NCBI RefSeq assembly: GCF_963675165.1
Contig: NC_087377.1
Span: 6,651,122 to 6,715,121 of the forward strand
Direction: 5' to 3'
Origin: Halichondria panicea
Taxonomy: Eukaryota; Porifera; Demospongiae; Suberitida; Halichondriidae
Length of the DNA stretch: 64,000 nucleotides
The notes under the pieces are model-generated. The model worked only from the letters and a program-made list of their open reading frames with translations, made no database searches and had not been told where the DNA came from. The position numbers and the translations under genes are program-made. Below, piece by piece: positions 10,980 through 22,826 of the stretch. The number at the start of each line of letters is the position of its first letter. Position 1 is the first letter of the stretch.

Positions 10980-11620
10980 CAGACAGATTCTTGTAAGCGA
11001 TAGTTATTGAGATAATCGCATGTTGTCCTATTATTCACTGTGATTCGTACAGCGATTAATCGCGTATATCAATAATTACACGTCGTTAAGGCAGTAATTG
11101 CATGTCGTCATTAACGACGTGCAATTACTGCCTTGACGACCGCACGTTCGAATAACAGCCGCGGCTAATTTTTTCACTGAAACTGCAGCTAAAAATGTCC
11201 TTAAAACTCCATCACGAACGATTAACAATCAATAGTATGGCTACTCGTGCAATAAGGGATTAATAGCATGAGTAACAAGCAATGGCAAGGATACTAATTG
11301 CACGAGGCGTACTAATCGTATGATGTGCTATTAGTGACAGGAGAGTGTACAGCAATTAATCCCGTATCACATCCGATCCAGTAATTGCACGTTGTCATTG
11401 ACAGCGTGCAATTACCTATCAAGTAATTGCACGCTGTCAATGACAATGTATAGTTTTCGAATAACGGCCACGGCCGAAAATATTAATAAAAACTGCAGAG
11501 AACTTCATGATGCACTCATTAACAAGCACTGGCAAGGTTAATAGAACTCGGCTATGTCTCGTGCAATTAGTATCCTTGCCATTGCTTGTTACTCGTGCTA
11601 TAATAATACCATAAATTATT
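10980..11620. repeat. Palindromic repeat cluster with GTGCAATTACTG motifs (copy A)
   Basis: Repeated and inverted copies of TGCAATTACTGCC, GTAACAAGCAATGGCAAGG and TAATAGCACGAGT are arranged as overlapping hairpins. Related blocks lie at 46,920-47,560 (copy B), 56,660-57,010 and 59,140-59,490. The block at 59,140 interrupts one member of a tandem array, so the family is or was mobile. Non-coding. Confidence 0.7.
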
Positions 11621-12065
11621 GCACTCTTAGCGCATACTAGTGATTATCCTTATATGCACCTACCATGTATGGTAAAATTTTGGTCACATGAACGTCTCAG
11701 TGACTCAGGCAAATTTCTTCTTTGTTCCCATTTGACCAGATGTACGTGGCAGTGTTGGCAAGACATGGCAAAATTTTCTATCTTTCCTTCTCGTCCATGA
11801 CAACCGACAACCTGCACCTACATGGGTAGATCTAAGTAAAGGTGGTAAATCTTGATACCAAAATGCCTGACCTCTTTTGCCACAAAGCTCAAAGCTAGAT
11901 TTGGGATAAATGAGCCCCACCCTAGCCCTTCCTCTATCCATCCATTCCAGGTCTAGATGCAAATATTCATTTGTAAAATTGTTGACCATTACCTTTGTTG
12001 CAGTATTTTATGCAATGAAGACTGATGTTGCTATTCTGTTTGTGATTGTTTTTTTCTTAAAACAG

Positions 12066-15000
12066 GGTCTTGTTAGACCAGAAATAATTGGTGCAGTTGT
12101 CCTACCACATGGTGAGTAGAATATCTAATATCAGTTATGAAAACATTTTATAATCATGACTTTTTTATAAAGCACCGTACCGGTACTGTAAAAACTCGAT
12201 TTGAATAGAGGGCACCTTAAATCGAGGTTTTACGGTATACCGCGTACCGTAGTACCTCAAGGCTCGATTTAAGGCGACACTTTTTAATCACAATTCCAGA
12301 GGTCGCTTCTTATAGAAGTTAAAAAATTATTTTGAAGTCCTGGTGTCGCATATTTAGAGAGTTGCGTCTAATTAGAGGTAACTCCACCTAGTCTATTTGC
12401 CTCGATTTCAGGCCACATAAAGGGTCGTCTTGAATCAAACTCTTACGGTAGATCTACTTGATACAGCGCTAAAACAAAATTCCACTTTCTGGTGCATTTT
12501 TAGAAATCCAAAAATCGCGTTCAATCTGAGCTGGCACTTAATCATGTAGGCACTGCAATCTCTTAGTACGTGTCAAAACACCATGACTGTGTACATTCCG
12601 TCACGCTTTATCAGTCTCACAAACGGTGCCATGTACTGCACGGCCATCATAACATAAATGTCACAGACAGCACACAAAATTTACTAAATCAGGACACACC
12701 GATGTAGTAAAGTGTGAAATCGCTTTAATTAGCGTGAGCCCAATTTTTTTCAGATTTCAACAGCTATAATTATTCAGTCTATATGTAGACTTTCACCAAG
12801 GTTAGCATTAGATGGGCGTGGCCTGTCTATATATACAATGTAGGCTATTGTCAGCTTTCACTTTGTTCAAACGATTGTCATCTACACTGTTGCAAATCTT
12901 TTGTTAATATAGCAGGCTACGGGTAGCTATCAGAATGCTATTAGATGGCTAGAAACCTTCTATATCTACTTTCTTTAATCCACTTCCGTTTGTTGTGACG
13001 TTATTGTTTTACTGAGCATATATGATGTTATCTAAAGCCCCCAGATACCGGGTGAGATTAGCGCATGCGCAAGATCTGCCTTGGCATGCTTTTTTATGAG
13101 CGTCATAATAATTAGCAAACATAGCGCTTTTTAGAAATTGCGTTCAGTCTGAGTTGGCGCTTAAATTATGGTACCGCTGTAATTAGTATCAGGCGGCAAA
13201 ATTATACTGCATGCTAAAGGTTTGATGTTGCTGCAAGACTATAGATCTTGATCATGCATGGTAGTCTAGCAGTCTTATACTGTAGTTAGTGTAAACACAG
13301 CACCACTATAATTTTAATGTGAGATTCTAAAAGAAAAAGAAGAGCCAACTGTTCACAGATGCAAATTTTGTGTGGTTCTTATATAAAAAGGTGTGTTTGT
13401 GATGCCAAGGCAATCGCTTTGGAATTTTTATGAGGACGCATTCAATGCTATAGCTGCAATACTGTACATGTATTACTGTCTAGATGTAACTGTAAAAACG
13501 ATCGACCTAGCTGCGAGAGAGATTGCACTTTACTCTAGACTAGCCATAGCTATCATAATTTAAGCGCCAACTAGGAATGACAATTTTTGGGGCTAGAAAA
13601 AGCTCTTACGCCACTTGAGAATTTTTGGAGCGCTGCAATTATATCAGTCAACTATGATGATCTAGTTAATAAAAGACTGAAAGTCGATCGGCTTCTCGTT
13701 CACATGCAGGTGGAATAGCACTTGACCCCTCTCATTTCAAAACCACCAACAAGACTTCTCTGGCTCAAGCATGGGAGATTCACAATGCTTGTATGAAAGT
13801 AAGTTTAGAAATTACTGATATAGACTATAAATTATAGATATTCATCGGTAGTTATATAGGGCTCTTAATGTTCGTCAAAGGACACTACATAATATTAAAT
13901 AATGTTATAACGATGATAATTATTATAATCGTCAACATAACTAGATCTCACCCTGCTGACGTATAATATTTAGGCTGGCAAGCTGATAGAGGGGCTAAAG
14001 CCAGACCTCATCCTACTGAGCACCCCTCATGGAGTGGCTGACCAGACTAACTTCCAGTTCTATCTTAACTCAAAGGTACTCACTAATATAGTTTTTTTCA
14101 TCTATTTCATGTACGTAACGAGAGCTTGATGATTCAGTATAGTGTATAGGGATACCAAGACAGTGTCAAATTCTCAAATGAAAATCATGAACGATTGGGA
14201 TTTGTAATCAAACTTTTACTGTGTTGTATATAATCAGCTTGTGCACAATATATTATTGTTAGGCTGTGCATTTATGGTGTTACAGTAGGTAGCGATACGT
14301 AATTATGTCACAAGTTGTTTTGCCTTCTCTATTGATTGCCACGTATGTGTGTGTAGGGTTTTGGGAGCACCGATACTGACAACTGTGCTTGTCCCCCTTG
14401 CTGTTACAACGTCTCTGTTGACTTGGATCAAAATGTCTCCAAGGACCTCGTTATTGAATTGAAGGTACTTATTTACGACTATCTATAACATCTCCTATCA
14501 ACAAGGTATTGTTATAAGGAGTTTTTATACGCTCAGAATATCAGTATCTTTGATCGTTTAAACCCTAAACCTATAATCCATGAATTCAGATTTATTTCTT
14601 GGTGCTATAGGCTATGAGTCGTAATGTGAGTGGTCTGGTAGGGTTTGGAGATGCTGTCCCCTTTCCTCTTGCCTGGGGGGAGGTCATTCCCCTGCACTTC
14701 CTGTTGGGTGGAGCCAGAGTGGTGGTGCTCTCTCAGCCCAACAGGAGGTACACGGACAGTGTACAAATGATTCCTGAGCTGCTAGAGATGGGTGAGTACG
14801 TGACAATGCCTCGATGAGATTCTTAAACATGTTTTCACACTCTATATCCCTACATGATTGTATATATAGGGACGTCACTGTTCAGTGTACTTGAGTCGTC
14901 AAACCTGAAAGTGGTGGTAGCCATCAGTGCTGACCTGGCACATACTCATGACCACAATGGACCCTATGGCTATTCAAATGCCTCCCAGCCATTCGATGAT

Positions 15001-15286
15001 GTGAGTATTCTATCATACACTAGCTTTACCAGGTAACTATGCATACTGGTACACCTAAGCACACACAGAATTTCATTGGATACTTTTTGTGTTTCGCTGC
15101 TAACATAACTAGTTATTGCTATGGTACGGCGTAGTCTATTTATTATTTGTTTATTCAGGCCCTAGGAAAGTGGGCGGAATCGCTTGATTCCCAGGCTCTT
15201 TTGCACACTGCTGCTAGTCTGGTGGATCGCGCCTTGTCCTGTGGATTCACTGGTTTGGTTATGCTACACGGACTCATGGAAAGCAT
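12066..15286 (+). CDS. LigB-type extradiol dioxygenase-like gene, seven exons seen (copy A, ends missing)
   Basis: Exons at 12066-12111, 13710-13798, 13974-14075, 14357-14464, 14611-14791, 14870-15000 and 15159-15286 join with consistent GT-AG sites and phases. The joined protein (~260 residues seen) has the class III ring-cleavage dioxygenase (LigB superfamily) pattern. It shows an N-terminal VVLPHGGIALDP, then ILLSTPHGVADQTNF, a CPPCCYNV insertion, then VVAISADLAHTHD, and later GFTGLVMLHGLME. In the family the PHG, PHG and SADLAHTH histidines are the metal and catalytic region and catalysis opens aromatic diols using Fe(II), but this copy's substrate is unknown. The first coding exon upstream of 12066 and the terminal exon after 15286 (usually ending around an HPxYYG-like segment) were not found. 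The ATG at 12015 lies in a pyrimidine-rich intron end, so it is not taken as start. Confidence 0.8.
12112..13709 (+). other. First visible intron of the LigB-type gene (copy A)
   Basis: A ~1.6 kb intron holds a small inverted-repeat element around 12,175-12,260 (GTACCGTAAAAACTCGATTT against AAATCGAGGTTTTACGGTA). It also carries repeat blocks that recur in the third locus at 62,970-63,980. No exon was recognised inside it. Confidence 0.6.
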
Positions 15287-15891
15287 GTGAGTGTGTACAG
15301 TACCAAGGGCGTATAAAGGAGAAAAGGGCATGCAACAGTTTGCGAGCCAAAACCAAAGTGGGCGATGGAAAAGAACAGTAATATCTATTTAGTATATATC
15401 CTGTCTATATATAATTATGGCTTTAAAATTGGTTCTTCTTCTTTATACGCCCTTGACAGTACATAATTATTTGCTCATTTAATTTGCATCACTATATAAG
15501 GTCAGGGTGTCATACAAGGGGGTGGGGGGATTTGCATTTAGGTACTAGTTGTGACAAGAACGCAAAGGCAACCCAAAACTCACCAGAATACACCCAAGAC
15601 CATCACCGACTCAACATTTCCGCATGTCCCCCTGGGTCGGCGATGTTGCACACACTAACAGGGTATCAAAATACACCTTTTTTTAGCAAAATGTTCTGGT
15701 GATCGACTTTTAGACACCCCTTTCAGAATTCCTGGATCCACCCCTGCAGGTGTCTTTATTTCCCCCTTTACTTCAAAATCCTGTATTTTTGGTATGTAAC
15801 ATTGGCTTATGCACCAATCCCACAAACATTATTCCAACATTGAATAAAGTATTTGGAGAAAACCAATGCAGTTATAATTATACCATCTATA

Positions 15892-16100
15892 CCGTATAGC
15901 GTGTAATTTTCGTGGGGAAAAATATTCGTGTTTTCGTGGTTGGAGGTCTGACCACGAATATTTTACCCATGAATGAAGCGACCTTGCCTACCTTTACCTG
16001 CAGTGCAAGCTCCAACCACGAAAATATTACCCACGAAATGTCTCGATCAATATTGCTGAACCACGAATATTTTGTCCCCCGAAAATTACCCGCTATACGG
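15892..16100. mobile_element. 209-bp TA-target MITE, copy A only
   Basis: The ends CCGTATAGCGTGTAATTTTC and GAAAATTACCCGCTATACGG are inverted repeats flanked by TA on both sides (15890-15891 and 16101-16102). Copy B has the uninterrupted site CTATACATTG at ~52,020, so insertion followed the duplication. The TA duplication points to Tc1/mariner-type mobilisation. Related elements: 31,018-31,152 and 62,609-62,804. Confidence 0.9.
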
Positions 16101-16721
16101 TACATTGTAGACTAGTTATCGATAAACGTCTTTTACACTTGTACATGCACACACGCTAAAACACAGAGGTTTAAAGTTCTGGACTTCTGAACTATTAGTC
16201 AATCACCATCCAAGTTATTATGGTATGATAGTAGCAACATTTCTAAAGACAGTACTAAATAATTAGTTGTTGTTGTGATTGACTATGTGCATGTGTTAAG
16301 TGCACGTTGCCATTTAGTGCAAGTTGTATGTGCAGATACCACCACAATTCACCGTTATATAATAACACATTTCTATTTTTCTATTGTAGAATGTAATGTG
16401 AGAATCTAAGTATAACTGTGACACCAGAATAATTGGCAGTCAATAGATTATCAATACAACAACCGTCTTAGAGTAACAGTCATGTATTCGCCACAGTTAA
16501 TTGTGCATGGTTATAATCCATGTCAGTTAGACCACCTCAGCAGTTCTGTACTACATTGTACCTTGCAAGGGTTTGTACGCCCTTGATTGTACATTTAGAT
16601 CATTCGTGCGTGATGCCACTCTCACACTCACTCCCACACTTCAAGGCAATTTGGGTATGTGTAATTAAATCACACCCCATAATTCTTGAACTAGCATTAC
16701 AGTATGGTACGTCTATAATTA

Positions 16722-17980
16722 CAGTAAACTCTCGCTGTACGGTCACCTCGATATACAAGTCGTTTCGTTTGGTAGCTTGATCTTTACTGCACAAAACTCA
16801 CCCTTAAAAAGCGGTGCTATTCTGTATACCAGCCAGTTTTGGCTGCCCCATAGCCTCGTTCCCAGTACAAGAGCCGATTTGTCTTTAAAATAACGCTAGG
16901 GCGACAACTAGGCCTGGTATTAATTGTATGTGGGCGTGGTTGGAAGTTGATGGGTGTAGCCGAAAACTGTATTGTAAAAACATGAGATAAAACCGAAATT
17001 TATGATACTGTATACTCCTATAGTCCATGCACGTATGCTAGTATTAAATAGTCTGGGTTCATGTGCATGGTCTATCAATATTTTTTAGTGTGCTGCTTTC
17101 AGTGAGCTCGTGCTCATCAGCTAAGAGTAGTACGATGGATGATCATGGGGGCTGGAGGGAAAATAGAGCTTCCTATAAAATTTAAGTGTACCATAAATAT
17201 TTACTGAAACTCATATGCAGTCATGGTCCACACAACACCAGCCAGCATGAGCAAATGCCGTAACGTCAATACTATTAAACAAGGATTGTACTGTGTCTAT
17301 AGCTTAGTAAAATTTCCAATGGTGAGAAGGGAGTTTATATTGGCTCACCTTGACTTGCAACACTCTAAGATACCAGAGATCTATGCCTAGAGTCTTATGG
17401 TGTATCTAAATTTCCCAGAACTGGTCCTATCAACCTTGTAGTCAATTCATATTAGTTATAGGTCATAAATACGTCTATAATTACAGTAAACTCTATTGTA
17501 ATCATGTCATTCAAAGGGTAGCGACTGGCCTATTCTTTTGTGAGAGTGATGCTTCGCACAAGATAGCGCATACGTAACTCGACTCCCAAACATTTGCACA
17601 CGGACATGGGTAATTACGGTAGCTTTTACGGAGTAAGTGTTTTTACGTACACCTTTAGTGTTGTTCACTCAGGAATTCGCTCGTTTGAGTGAATACCTAA
17701 GCGAATTCTAGATACAATCATACTAGGCGTTGTTGACCTAGCGTATTTTAGAGACAAATTGGCCTGGGAACGAGGCTATAGCTGCCCCACAAACTTAATA
17801 CGTTGCGTTTTGGGAGAGCATTAATTCATTATCCTCGAGACAGAACTGTAAATTAGTTTAGATTCGAGGTAGGGACCGCTATTTAGCTGCGGCTACTTTC
17901 TAAAATACAACCACCTCGCTATATATTTCGGCCAAGCTGTACTATCCTAAGGGTAACCGGATTATAATTTGAGTCTACTG
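16722..17980. mobile_element. Pogo/Tigger-like element with a nested insertion (copy A)
   Basis: The ends CAGTAAACTCTCGCTGTACG and the inverse of GGATTATAATTTGAGTCTACTG are flanked by TA (16720-16721, 17981-17982). A 930-bp second element lies inside it (16,851-17,780). CAGTARACTC...CGGT ends resemble non-autonomous pogo/Tigger relatives elsewhere in this window (32,690-32,987). The host element is shared with copy B (52,606-53,896). Confidence 0.6.
16851..17780. mobile_element. Nested 930-bp terminal-inverted-repeat element (copy A)
   Basis: The ends TAGCCTCGTTCCCAGTAC and CTGGGAACGAGGCTATA, with further inverted matches inward, are flanked by the 9-bp direct repeat GCTGCCCCA (16842-16850, 17781-17789). 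A 9-bp duplication suggests a Mutator-like origin. No transposase ORF was seen, so it is non-autonomous. Confidence 0.7.
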
Positions 17981-18331
17981 TATATGCAGTATAGTTATAA
18001 CCAGGAGTGCATGAATATAACATAACAACTCAGTTGGATGAATGGGCCTGTAGCCGCCTGTTTAATATTGTTGCTTCCCACTTTATACATAAAATTGCCA
18101 AACCCTGTAAATCTACATGCATGCATTTAATAACTACAGGTAAATACTGTATTATAGCTGATCATAGTAGTTACACAGCATAATTATACCGTGATGTAAT
18201 TGTATTCATTGCATAGAGTCTATAGGTCTACTAGGTGTCTACACTATTGATAGCTAGTAAAATTTCGCAATCCTTTCCTAGCACCAACTTTTGTATCCGA
18301 CACTGCAAATAGAGCAACAACACTATACAAA

Positions 18332-20315
18332 ATGGCTATGCCCCTGGTCACCCTGCCTGATGCTGAGGAGGGTCCTATCACTGTAACAACACCCATTGCC
18401 GACATCATTCCAAAGATCGCAGCAAGCAGTAAATGGAGAATCCTTGTGTATGGTATTAATGAGTCTGGTCAACAAGAGGCAAATGAGCCCCATATGCATC
18501 TCCTGAGTGGTATTCTTGGGAAAAAAATCACTCCTGAGGAGCTAACCTTTCCGAATTTTCACTTTCCAAGCAATGGTGTTACGGTGACAGTCCATATAGG
18601 ATCTCATTCTGATTGCAAAATATCTCATGACAAAGTTAATTTGATGGTGTACTTCATCTCTGTGAATAGAAAAATCGTCAACCACTCCCATGTAGTTAAA
18701 ATAGGAGAGATCACGACTGCACGCGGAGCTATGGTCTGGAAGCACTCTGTTATTGTGTTTACTGGTGTTGATGTCATTGCTGACGCGTATGCACTAAAGA
18801 CTGGAGATGTAGCTACACGATTGGAGGGAATACTGGACTCTTGGACCACTACAGTTCAACAAGCTCTTGACTCAGCAATTGCAAACGAAGAAGTAGGTAT
18901 CAAACCAGAAGAAGTGTTGTTACGACCAGCAGGACGACAAAATCAGCTCGATCTACCAATTCCACATACACAATGGTTTTCACTTCTTTGGTTAGGATGC
19001 TTTCTGTCATCTAAAGTCAACTCAACACCTGCCATTCTAAAGGTGGCTCAAGGCAGGATAGCAAACATCGTGACGGATAGTGACATAGACCAGTTACAGC
19101 TGTTCGAGCAACATATTCAAGTCAAAGAAAATAGTATACAGCTCCCCCAGAATAAGAGAATCGATCTCGGTTCAGCTATTGCCGGTGCTGCTGTTGTTGG
19201 AGCCACAATCGGTGCTGTTATCGGTACATTGGCAATTGGTGTTCCTTTGTTTGGAGTAGCTGCTGGTACTGGGCTTGTACTGGGAGCAGTTATTGGAGGA
19301 GGATTTGAAGTTAGCATTGCAGGTGCTGCTCTGGGTGGGAACTACAAGGTAGCAAAGGATAAGCAGATGGAAAAAATTGATGCTTCTGAGCTGAAGCTCT
19401 ATTACGCTGAGCTTCTATCTCGAATTCCAAAAATGAGTGCGTATCTGACAACATGGGCTGAAAAACAACTCAATTACAAGATCGTTGTTACTGGTGTGAA
19501 AGGTGAAGGTGTTTCCACAGTAGCAGCTGCACTTATAGGTAAACCACCCAGAGAAAGTGGCTCAGGTCTTCTTTATCTGCAGCAAATTATCCGTATGAAA
19601 GCAAATCTGCTCGTTTATGATTTCCAGGGGTTTTCCAAAAGTGGGAGGCAAGCAACTTAAGGCAAAAGAGTTTCAAAACAACAAAAATACTCACCTGCTA
19701 GTATTTTGTATACCAATGACATCACCAAAAGAGGATTTTGTGTATTCTCCACATGTCAAGTACTTGGAGCGGCTGTGTGAAGTCAATGACAAGATTCTAT
19801 GCAACACAGTTATTGCTCTCACTCATGCAAACGAGATGAGGGCTGAAATGAACAAGCGAAACGATTTGTCACAAACAAGCCTCCACCAGTTTTTCCATGA
19901 TGAGCTCAGAAGATGGAAGCTGCAAATATCCATGGTACTTGAAAAATACATTCATATCGACAGTGAAATCCCAAAAAAAAATCCCAGTAGTTCCAGTTGG
20001 AAATTCGAAGCAAGTGATCGATCTATCCGATGACGAAACTCCTTCCCCAGCCACCCAGTACCATTGGCTTTCTGAGATGCTTCTCCTCGCAATGCCAGCA
20101 ACAAAAGCAGAAGGATTGCCTGCTCTTATTGAAGCTAATCAACAACGAATTAGTAGCAGACTATGTCATTATCCAGATATAATGCTCCCGAACTAATCAT
20201 CAAAGCCAAATGCTCAATGTTTTCAAAGGCTGGGGTACAAGATAAGAAACAGCCAGGAGAGGCGATCGGTATCATCCTAGGAGTTAAAGAATTAGAACCG
20301 GATCAAACAGAGTAA
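18332..20315 (+). pseudogene. Frameshifted AIG1/Toc34-like GTPase-related gene (copy A)
   Basis: It matches the intact copy B gene (54230-56203) from ATG to stop. The first ~430 codons are open. An extra G in the GGGG run at ~19,628 then shifts the frame. A +1 change in an A-run near 19,975-19,981 and a +2 change near 20,176 follow, and a 9-bp in-frame deletion lies at ~19,671. The encoded features are as for copy B: N-terminal GTPase-like domain, glycine-rich hydrophobic centre, and a second GTPase-like domain with a degenerate P-loop (GVKGEGVS). As it stands only a truncated product is possible. Sequencing error in homopolymers is an alternative for two of the three shifts. Confidence 0.85.
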
Positions 20316-20812
20316 ATTGACTCAGTTTTTAGCCTAGTATTCCATGCATGCGTGATAATAATTATAATGAGTGCAGTTTTAAAATCCATTTGTGCCTATA
20401 ATGAATTAATAAAATTCTAGCATCAAACTTAATTATTTTGATGATGCTATTCACCATCCTGTTTACCTGTGCATATAATATACCCATAGACAAAGCACAT
20501 TGTAGTCAAAGTGTACACCTGTGCATATGTACCTACTGTACACAAAGCAAGAAAACCTCTTCACTATCACGTTTAGAATTCATTACCTGTTACACCTACA
20601 GTACATCCAGTCTAGAGAGTTTAATACCAAAATAGATGAGTAATTGTACTTACAACTAAGATCTAAGAAATTGTGCTGATACCGAATAAGCTACAACATT
20701 ATTCAAAAATAATTATTTTCCAAAGTTGCTGTAGTGGAAAATCATTTTAGGTGAAAATGAGGGTGATTGTAAAAAAAATGTGTGTAACATCAATAATTAT
20801 CTCCAGAAATAC

Positions 20813-21448
20813 CGTATAATGTGGTTAGTAAGTGCATGCGCCTATAGGGAAAAAAGCAAGCCTCTATGCACCTATTAACCAGATGCACTTATAGAGGTTA
20901 ACCACGCCCATGACGTTTCAATAAAGCAAATCTCCATTAGCTGGCTCGATCGTTGTCTAGTCATATCAGCAGTAACACAACTAGTGAAAGAGACTAATTA
21001 ACATGTCTATTAGTTATGTGTTTTAGAACACTTATATAGACTTGGTTGTTTAGTTACCATGGTTTGTGTTATGGATAGTTAATGATCTCTGTACAGTTTC
21101 CTGGAGCAGAGCCTCCCTTAGTCTTTTGTTCTGTACAATAGTTCTTTGTTGTAAAGAGGCCCTGCGCGTCTCTCTGTACTACACCCTGCATGCATGTTCA
21201 GTTCTGTCAGTTGTTCTCGTTGTTCTCATTGTTCTCTAATTGTTGTGTGAAGCTAAACTAAACTCGAAGATATGCGCTGCACCGCTGCTTGTTAAATACT
21301 CTTGCCAACAATATCTATAAAGAAGTTTGGAGACCAGTTGTTGGGCAGAGAACTGTGCGGAAAACTATGCGCCTTCTATCGATCAACTCTTGGTCTGCTG
21401 ACCAGTATGCGCCTATTAGTTGATGTGCGCTTATTAACCAGATTATAC
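20813..21448. mobile_element. ~636-bp inverted-repeat element
   Basis: The left end CCGTATAATGTGGTTAGTAAG matches the complement of the right end CTTATTAACCAGATTATAC, with further inward similarity (GCGCCTAT). No substantial ORF lies between them. A related fragment, GCACATGCGCCTATTA, occurs near 29,045. Confidence 0.5.
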
Positions 21449-21711
21449 AATAAAGTGCTTCTGGACAAAATTTCCTTAGTTTTATTCAAGCTTAATTTTT
21501 GGACCTTAGCCGTAAGATCTTCTTCAAATCTCTTTCTAACCGAAACGGCACTAAAAACTAGCAATTTTTAGCACTGTGGAGGATGTGTAGATATTTAAGC
21601 AACATTGAACTTTTCATAAGATAGCCAAACTATCTATAGATGTTGTGATAAAGTTCCAAACCTTAGCCGGAAACCGTTGGCCTTTTCTCTCCCTAACCGA
21701 TTACTATAACA

Positions 21712-22135
21712 ATGAAAGCACGGCGGGTGCTGATGCCTCGGTGGAGGTGCCAAAGCTACATAACATAAAGCTACTAATAGCTAGCTTTTATACACACATT
21801 TATTATAATTTTTATCATGATGAACATTTTTAATTTTGCATGCAGAATCCAGAATCCAGAATCACAGGGAAACTCAAAGAGTGGGTAATGATCGACCATG
21901 ATTGTTGTTAAAACGATCAATGCCAAAAGTTCAATGGCTGCACGTCAGCAGAGCTTTGCAGCTCTCTTCTCACTCTTGCAGCTAGCGTTCTAGTGCAGAG
22001 CTAACTAGTAAGTAGAGTAGCAACACTCGGTGAACAAGTTTTGCTACGGACTCTTCTAATTAATCACGAATGTTTGATGCTTGCAAAACATTCTAGTAAT
22101 ATGGTAAGCAAAACTAGGCATAACTCGAGAACGAA
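21712..22135 (+). repeat. Interspersed repeat, same family as 9,370-9,740
   Basis: Contains GGGTGCTGATGCC, GGTGGAGGTGCCAAAGCTAC, GTGGGTAATGATCGACCATG and CACTCGGTGAACAAG blocks shared with 9,370-9,740, 28,056-28,290 and copy B 46,165-46,530. Non-coding. Confidence 0.7.
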
Positions 22136-22143
22136 GCATTACT

Positions 22144-22222
22144 GCCTGCAGTTGGAAATGATCAACAATTTTGAAACAAACTAACCATAAATGTCAATTG
22201 TTGATCATTTTCAACTGCAGGC
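22144..22222. repeat. Long hairpin
   Basis: GCCTGCAGTTGGAAATGATC pairs with GATCATTTTCAACTGCAGGC with one mismatch and continues inward (AACAATT/AATTGTT), leaving a ~27-nt loop. It is a small foldback element; whether it is transcribed is unknown. Confidence 0.75.
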
Positions 22223-22740
22223 GGTATTTTACCGAGCGACGTATTGCAATTATCAAGCAATGTATTAAAATGATCGAGCGATGTAACTCTATATTTATCC
22301 AGCGATGTACATATTAAATATTTTATCTAAGAATGCAACTCTATACATCCAGCGATGATAAGTCATTCATTGAGCAATGAATATGAGTTTAGAGTTAGTT
22401 CATAGGGTTCGAAGGTTATTTTATTCCGCAGCCTTTAATCAGAGTACATATGCGCATGCATAGACAGAGACTAGACATTCGTGACTGAAATAATAATTAT
22501 GTTCCTCTATACAGAAGATGAGGATTTAACAATGGTTAGGGGTTTAGGAGCAAGCAGGTTCTGAGAGCCCTGCCCTAACACTTTTTTTGCATTGCATGGC
22601 ATGTCCACCCTCGTCATTCTATCTTGCTGCTGAATGCATGCATAGGGTGTGTAGAACAGTATATATATCTATAGATATGTATAATTAAGATATAACATAT
22701 GTATGTAAGATGTAAGATATGTATATCTAATGTAGATTTG

Positions 22741-22826
22741 TGGGAAAAACAAGAATGACAGCTTGAGTAACTTCTGGGTGCCAGGCCAAGTGGAACCAGC
22801 CACCCCTGCCACAGTGCCCCCACCAG
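22741..22826 (+). other. Possible orphan exon (NOSIP-like piece)
   Basis: An open frame reading NDSLSNFWVPGQVEPATPAT ends at a good donor (CCACCAG/GTAGGG). The NFWVPxxxxPAT pattern recalls the FWIPSLTPxA segment of NOSIP-type U-box proteins. No acceptor or neighbouring exon was found. It could equally be a chance open frame or a retained gene fragment. Confidence 0.2.

Larger units (their letters stand above)
15287..18331. other. Intergenic, copy A, transposon-rich
   Basis: The missing last LigB exon should lie here but none is convincing. The region holds the 209-bp MITE at 15,892-16,100 and a nested transposon block at 16,722-17,980. The last ~350 bp before 18,332 align with copy B and presumably include the promoter of the GTPase-like gene. 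Confidence 0.5.
60..20630. repeat. Segmental duplication, copy A
   Basis: This stretch matches 36,846-56,590 in order and orientation. The left break is sharp, because the sequence before position ~58 is not shared. The right end fades out after the GTPase-like pseudogene. From ~1,300 to 9,736 the offset to copy B is constant at 36,795, so there is no net indel, and I noticed only about four substitutions. To the left and right of ~1.3-11.2 kb, substitutions and indels are frequent. Real tandem duplication with gene conversion is the simplest reading; joined haplotypes in the assembly are an alternative. Confidence 0.95.

Noticed and set aside
11910-12119. ORF starting at ATG 12015 reading into LigB exon 1, with a signal-peptide-like N-terminus
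   Set aside because: The hydrophobic stretch is the pyrimidine-rich end of an intron before a good acceptor. In the third locus the T-run length differs and the frame is broken, while the exon is identical.
12015-15286. AMP-ligase or MEMO-type identity for the spliced gene
   Set aside because: The joined exons show PHG, PHG and SADLAHTH motifs of LigB-type extradiol dioxygenases; no adenylation motifs occur, and the MEMO-type motif pattern fits less well.
15912-16115. Short ORFs on both strands at 15,887-16,115
   Set aside because: They lie in the 209-bp MITE, absent from copy B; chance frames in an inverted repeat.
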